Made by a program: the position numbers and the translations under genes. DNA of 6,808 nucleotides from Acidimicrobiales bacterium (GTDB lineage: Bacteria; Actinomycetota; Acidimicrobiia; Acidimicrobiales; Bog-793): contig JASHRK010000312.1 in the NCBI GenBank assembly GCA_030037405.1, positions 1-6,808 of the forward strand, written 5' to 3'. Under the pieces are notes generated by a model that was not told the DNA's origin, ran no database searches, and saw only the letters and a program-made list of their open reading frames with translations. Every line of letters starts with the position of its first letter. Within the stretch, counting starts at the first letter, position 1. Positions 4,381 through 6,808 of the stretch are shown piece after piece.

Positions 4381-6808
4381 TCAGCTGGCGGGCGCCTCGA
4401 GCCTCGTCCCGAGGAGCAGATCCTCCGAGGACTGCCCGACGAACAAGTTGTAGCGACCGGGGAACGTCCGGAAGCTGCCGTTCACGAACGCCTCGAACTC
4501 CTCTTTCATCACGAGCACCGTGACCGTCTTGCTCTGCCCGGGATCGAGCCGGACGACGGCAAAGGCAGCCAGCTGCTTCGGCGGCTCACCCGCACCCGGC
4601 GGGAAGCTTATGTAGACCTGCGGGACGTCACGCCCGATCCGGTCGCCCGTGTTCGTCACCGTGACGCTCACGGGAACGTCGCCGTTTGCCAAGGGAGCGC
4701 CCACGCTCAGGTGGCTGAGGGAAAAGGTCGTGTACGACAGGCCGTAACCGAAGGGAAAGAGGGGCGTGAGACCGCTCGACTCGAAGCTACGGTAGCCGAC
4801 TTCGAGGCCCTCAGCGTACTGGACGACGTTGTCGACTCCGGGGTATTCGTCCGGAGACGACAGGACCGGCACCTGGGCCCAGGACCGCGGGAAGGTGACG
4901 GGAAGGCGCCCGGAAGGATCGTCCTTCCCGAAGACGACGTCGGCAAGAGCCGTACCGTCCTGGTTGCCCGGGTACCAGGCCTCGAGGACCGCCTTCACCT
5001 TCGACAGCCAGGGCATGACGACAGGCCCACCGGTGTCGAGGACGACGATCGTGCGCGGGTTGGCGGCCGCGACCGCCTCGATGAGAGCGTTCTGCGCACC
5101 CTGGAGAGAGAGGTTGGGCCTGTCCTCACCCTCGGTGCTGTAGCCGCTCACGACGACGATCGCCGTCTGCGCCTTGCGGGCGGCGGAGACGGCCTCCGCG
5201 ATGCCAGGCGAGGAGTCCTCCCACCCAATGGTCGGCTGGCGCTCGCCGCCAGCCGCGTACCAGGAGACCGAGAAGCGGTAGCTGTGCCCTGCCGTGAGTG
5301 GCAGGGCGATCCACCACGGCTCGTAGGAGTGAACTCCCCGGGAGGCGTACTCGAGGTGACCGTTCACGTCGAGAAACGTGTCCCCGGCGTCCTCGATCGA
5401 GATCGTGTAGAGGCCGGACACCGGCGGCGACACGGTGGCCGTCTCGGTGTCCCAACCAGGCCCGCCCGGCAACGAGGCCGTCAACTGAGCCTCCGGGTCG
5501 GGGGAGGGACCGGGCACGTCCTCTTGCACCCAGTCAGCCGGGATAGAGGGCAGCAAGGCCACCGAAGACCCGACGTCTGCCACTCGCAGGCGCGAGCCGA
5601 GAAGCTTGGCGAAGGCCGACGCCGGCGTGACACGGACGTCGGCGTCCACGTGGGCGCTGCCGTCGCCCGAGGTGAAGGCGTATCCGGCGGCGCCCGGCCC
5701 GATCAAGGCGACCGTGCCCTTCTGCTCGTCGAGAGGAAGGACCGAGCCTACGTTGCGCAAGAGGACGGTCGCGCGGGCCGCCTCCTCGGCAGCTAGCGCC
5801 TGGTGCGCCGCCGACGTCGCCACCTTGGCCAGGTCGAGCGGGCGCGGGTCCTGGATGAGCCCGTAGTCGAACATCTCGACGAGGACGGCCTTCACGGCCT
5901 CGTCGACGACACTCACCGGAAGGGTCCCGTCCGTGACGGCGTCGAGCAGCTGGGAGGTCTCGGCCGGCTTGAGGAGCGACGCCCCGGCCTCGAGTGCCAC
6001 CGGGGCGTCGCTCACAGCCCCGTCGTCCGAGCGTACGAAGCCGTCGAAGCCGAGCTCTTTCAAAAGCTCGTAGGTCAAGGGGTTCTCGCAGGCGTCTGCT
6101 CCCTCGAAGTCGCCCAGCATGCACATCACCGCCGCCGGATGCGCCTCGGCGATGGCGATGGCGAAAGGCTTCAGGTACAGCTCTTCGAGCGCTCGCGTCG
6201 AGACGACCTGGTCGATGGCATAGCGGTCGGTCTCCTGGTTGTAGAGAGGGAAGTGCTTGAGCTCCGCCATGACGCCTTGGGACTGGATGCCCTCGGCCTC
6301 TGCACCACCCATCAGCCCGCTCAAGAGAGGGTCCTCGCCGAATGCTTCGAAGATCCTGCCGCTCGTCGGCACCCGGGCCAGGTTGAGCTCGGGCGCTTGC
6401 ACGACGTCGATACCCTTCGTGCGCGCTTCCGCCCCCTCGAGCTGGCCGACCTTGTAGGCGAGCTCCGTGTCGAAGGTGGCGGCGAGCCCGATGGCGGCGG
6501 GAAGCTGGGTGACGCCCTCGAGGCCGTCCGCCAGGCCGTTGGGGCCATCCTGGAGCGTGAGGGAGGGGAGGCACAGCTGCGGCATGGCGGGCGTCTCGTT
6601 CTCGAGAGGCGAGGCAGTGTCGAGGCCGAGAAACTCCACCTTCTCCGTGAGAGTCATCTGCGAGATGACCTCGTCGGCGAGGGCGTCCGAGCTCTCGCCT
6701 TCTGCGCCCGGACCGACCCAGGGACAGTCAGGGGCAGCTTGAGCGGGCCGTCCTCCGTGCCGTGTGACGGCGTACGTCGTCCCGCAGCAAGCCGCGAGAG
6801 CAACCAGG
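4381..6808 (-). CDS. Secreted glycoside hydrolase family 3 beta-glycosidase with PA14 insert (N-terminus outside window)
   Basis: The frame stays open from the stop at 4381 to the window edge, giving 808 visible residues. The Met at 6657 is internal: it sits in QMTLTEKVEFL, the usual GH3 opening helix. Upstream, LVALAACCGTTYAV followed by RPAQA and APDCPW looks like the end of a signal peptide or anchor; LAAC also fits a lipobox. In visible numbering, a TIM-barrel domain (about 51-320) has GRIFEAFGEDP (150-160), KH (184-185) and nucleophile D261 in FVRSDDGA. A C-terminal sandwich domain is split by a PA14 domain (about 430-535). It carries YSTEGEDRP with likely acid/base E559, and a fibronectin-III-like end domain (about 715-795) follows. 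The enzyme should release sugars from beta-glucosides or related glycans outside the membrane. The usual SDWGA motif is SDDGA here. Substrate cannot be stated. Confidence 0.93.
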   Translation of the reverse strand, partial: LVALAACCGTTYAVTRHGGRPAQAAPDCPWVGPGAEGESSDALADEVISQMTLTEKVEFLGLDTASPLENETPAMPQLCLPSLTLQDGPNGLADGLEGVTQLPAAIGLAATFDTELAYKVGQLEGAEARTKGIDVVQAPELNLARVPTSGRIFEAFGEDPLLSGLMGGAEAEGIQSQGVMAELKHFPLYNQETDRYAIDQVVSTRALEELYLKPFAIAIAEAHPAAVMCMLGDFEGADACENPLTYELLKELGFDGFVRSDDGAVSDAPVALEAGASLLKPAETSQLLDAVTDGTLPVSVVDEAVKAVLVEMFDYGLIQDPRPLDLAKVATSAAHQALAAEEAARATVLLRNVGSVLPLDEQKGTVALIGPGAAGYAFTSGDGSAHVDADVRVTPASAFAKLLGSRLRVADVGSSVALLPSIPADWVQEDVPGPSPDPEAQLTASLPGGPGWDTETATVSPPVSGLYTISIEDAGDTFLDVNGHLEYASRGVHSYEPWWIALPLTAGHSYRFSVSWYAAGGERQPTIGWEDSSPGIAEAVSAARKAQTAIVVVSGYSTEGEDRPNLSLQGAQNALIEAVAAANPRTIVVLDTGGPVVMPWLSKVKAVLEAWYPGNQDGTALADVVFGKDDPSGRLPVTFPRSWAQVPVLSSPDEYPGVDNVVQYAEGLEVGYRSFESSGLTPLFPFGYGLSYTTFSLSHLSVGAPLANGDVPVSVTVTNTGDRIGRDVPQVYISFPPGAGEPPKQLAAFAVVRLDPGQSKTVTVLVMKEEFEAFVNGSFRTFPGRYNLFVGQSSEDLLLGTRLEAPAS

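Noticed and set aside
5286..5307. 8-bp inverted repeat (GCCCTGCC and GGCAGGGC, 6-base loop)
   Set aside because: It lies inside the GH3 coding sequence within a conserved domain, with no T-tract or gene boundary; a chance GC-rich dyad is the simplest reading.
4333..5796. A 487-codon + strand frame opposite the GH3 gene
   Set aside because: It is Arg/Asp/Gly-rich with no recognisable fold; the opposite strand encodes the GH3 C-terminal half with clear motifs.

Overview
The window is about two-thirds G+C. It uses GTG starts freely, and C or G dominates third codon positions. It carries a PA14-containing glycoside hydrolase 3 (GH3) enzyme, a TrpB2-type enzyme, a VapBC pair with actinobacterial-looking promoter architecture, and an OmpR-type two-component system. 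Together these suggest a high-GC actinobacterium, possibly an Acidimicrobiia- or Thermoleophilia-like lineage. That placement is inference from composition and gene types. No rRNA, tRNA, CRISPR array, insertion sequence or phage gene was seen.

Layout, left to right. The + strand carries the last 64 codons of a sensor histidine kinase, overlapping an OmpR/PhoB-type response regulator by 4 bases. After a 67-base gap with its own candidate promoter comes an HD-domain protein resembling the diiron oxygenase PhnZ. A short convergent spacer (1514-1595) with a tandem 16-bp repeat follows. Everything to the right is on the - strand. In order of transcription these genes are: a secreted GH3 beta-glycosidase whose N-terminus runs off the right edge, a standalone TrpB2-type tryptophan synthase beta chain, a VapBC-type toxin-antitoxin pair (ribbon-helix-helix antitoxin plus PIN RNase), and a DedA-family membrane protein 31 bases behind the toxin gene.

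How the genes fit together. The kinase and regulator form one translationally coupled signalling unit with an unknown stimulus. The HD protein keeps all metal ligands of the PhnZ-type diiron oxygenases but replaces one substrate-gating acidic residue, so its reaction cannot be named. The antitoxin gene looks leaderless: a TANNNT -10 box lies 6 bases before its GTG, inside an inverted repeat that makes a plausible autoregulatory operator. Toxin and antitoxin share one base (TAATG). The dedA start codon directly abuts a perfect 8-bp hairpin whose loop holds the ribosome binding site. Its upstream edge lies 6 bases past the toxin stop codon, so dedA translation may depend on ribosomes finishing vapC. 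trpB2 has no trpA beside it and has a 9-bp hairpin just before its ribosome binding site.

No single dramatic new system is evident. The most worthwhile leads are the variant PhnZ-like HD protein and the apparent wiring of a DedA protein to a VapBC operon. The long extra reading frames opposite the real genes are GC-driven shadows and are not annotated.
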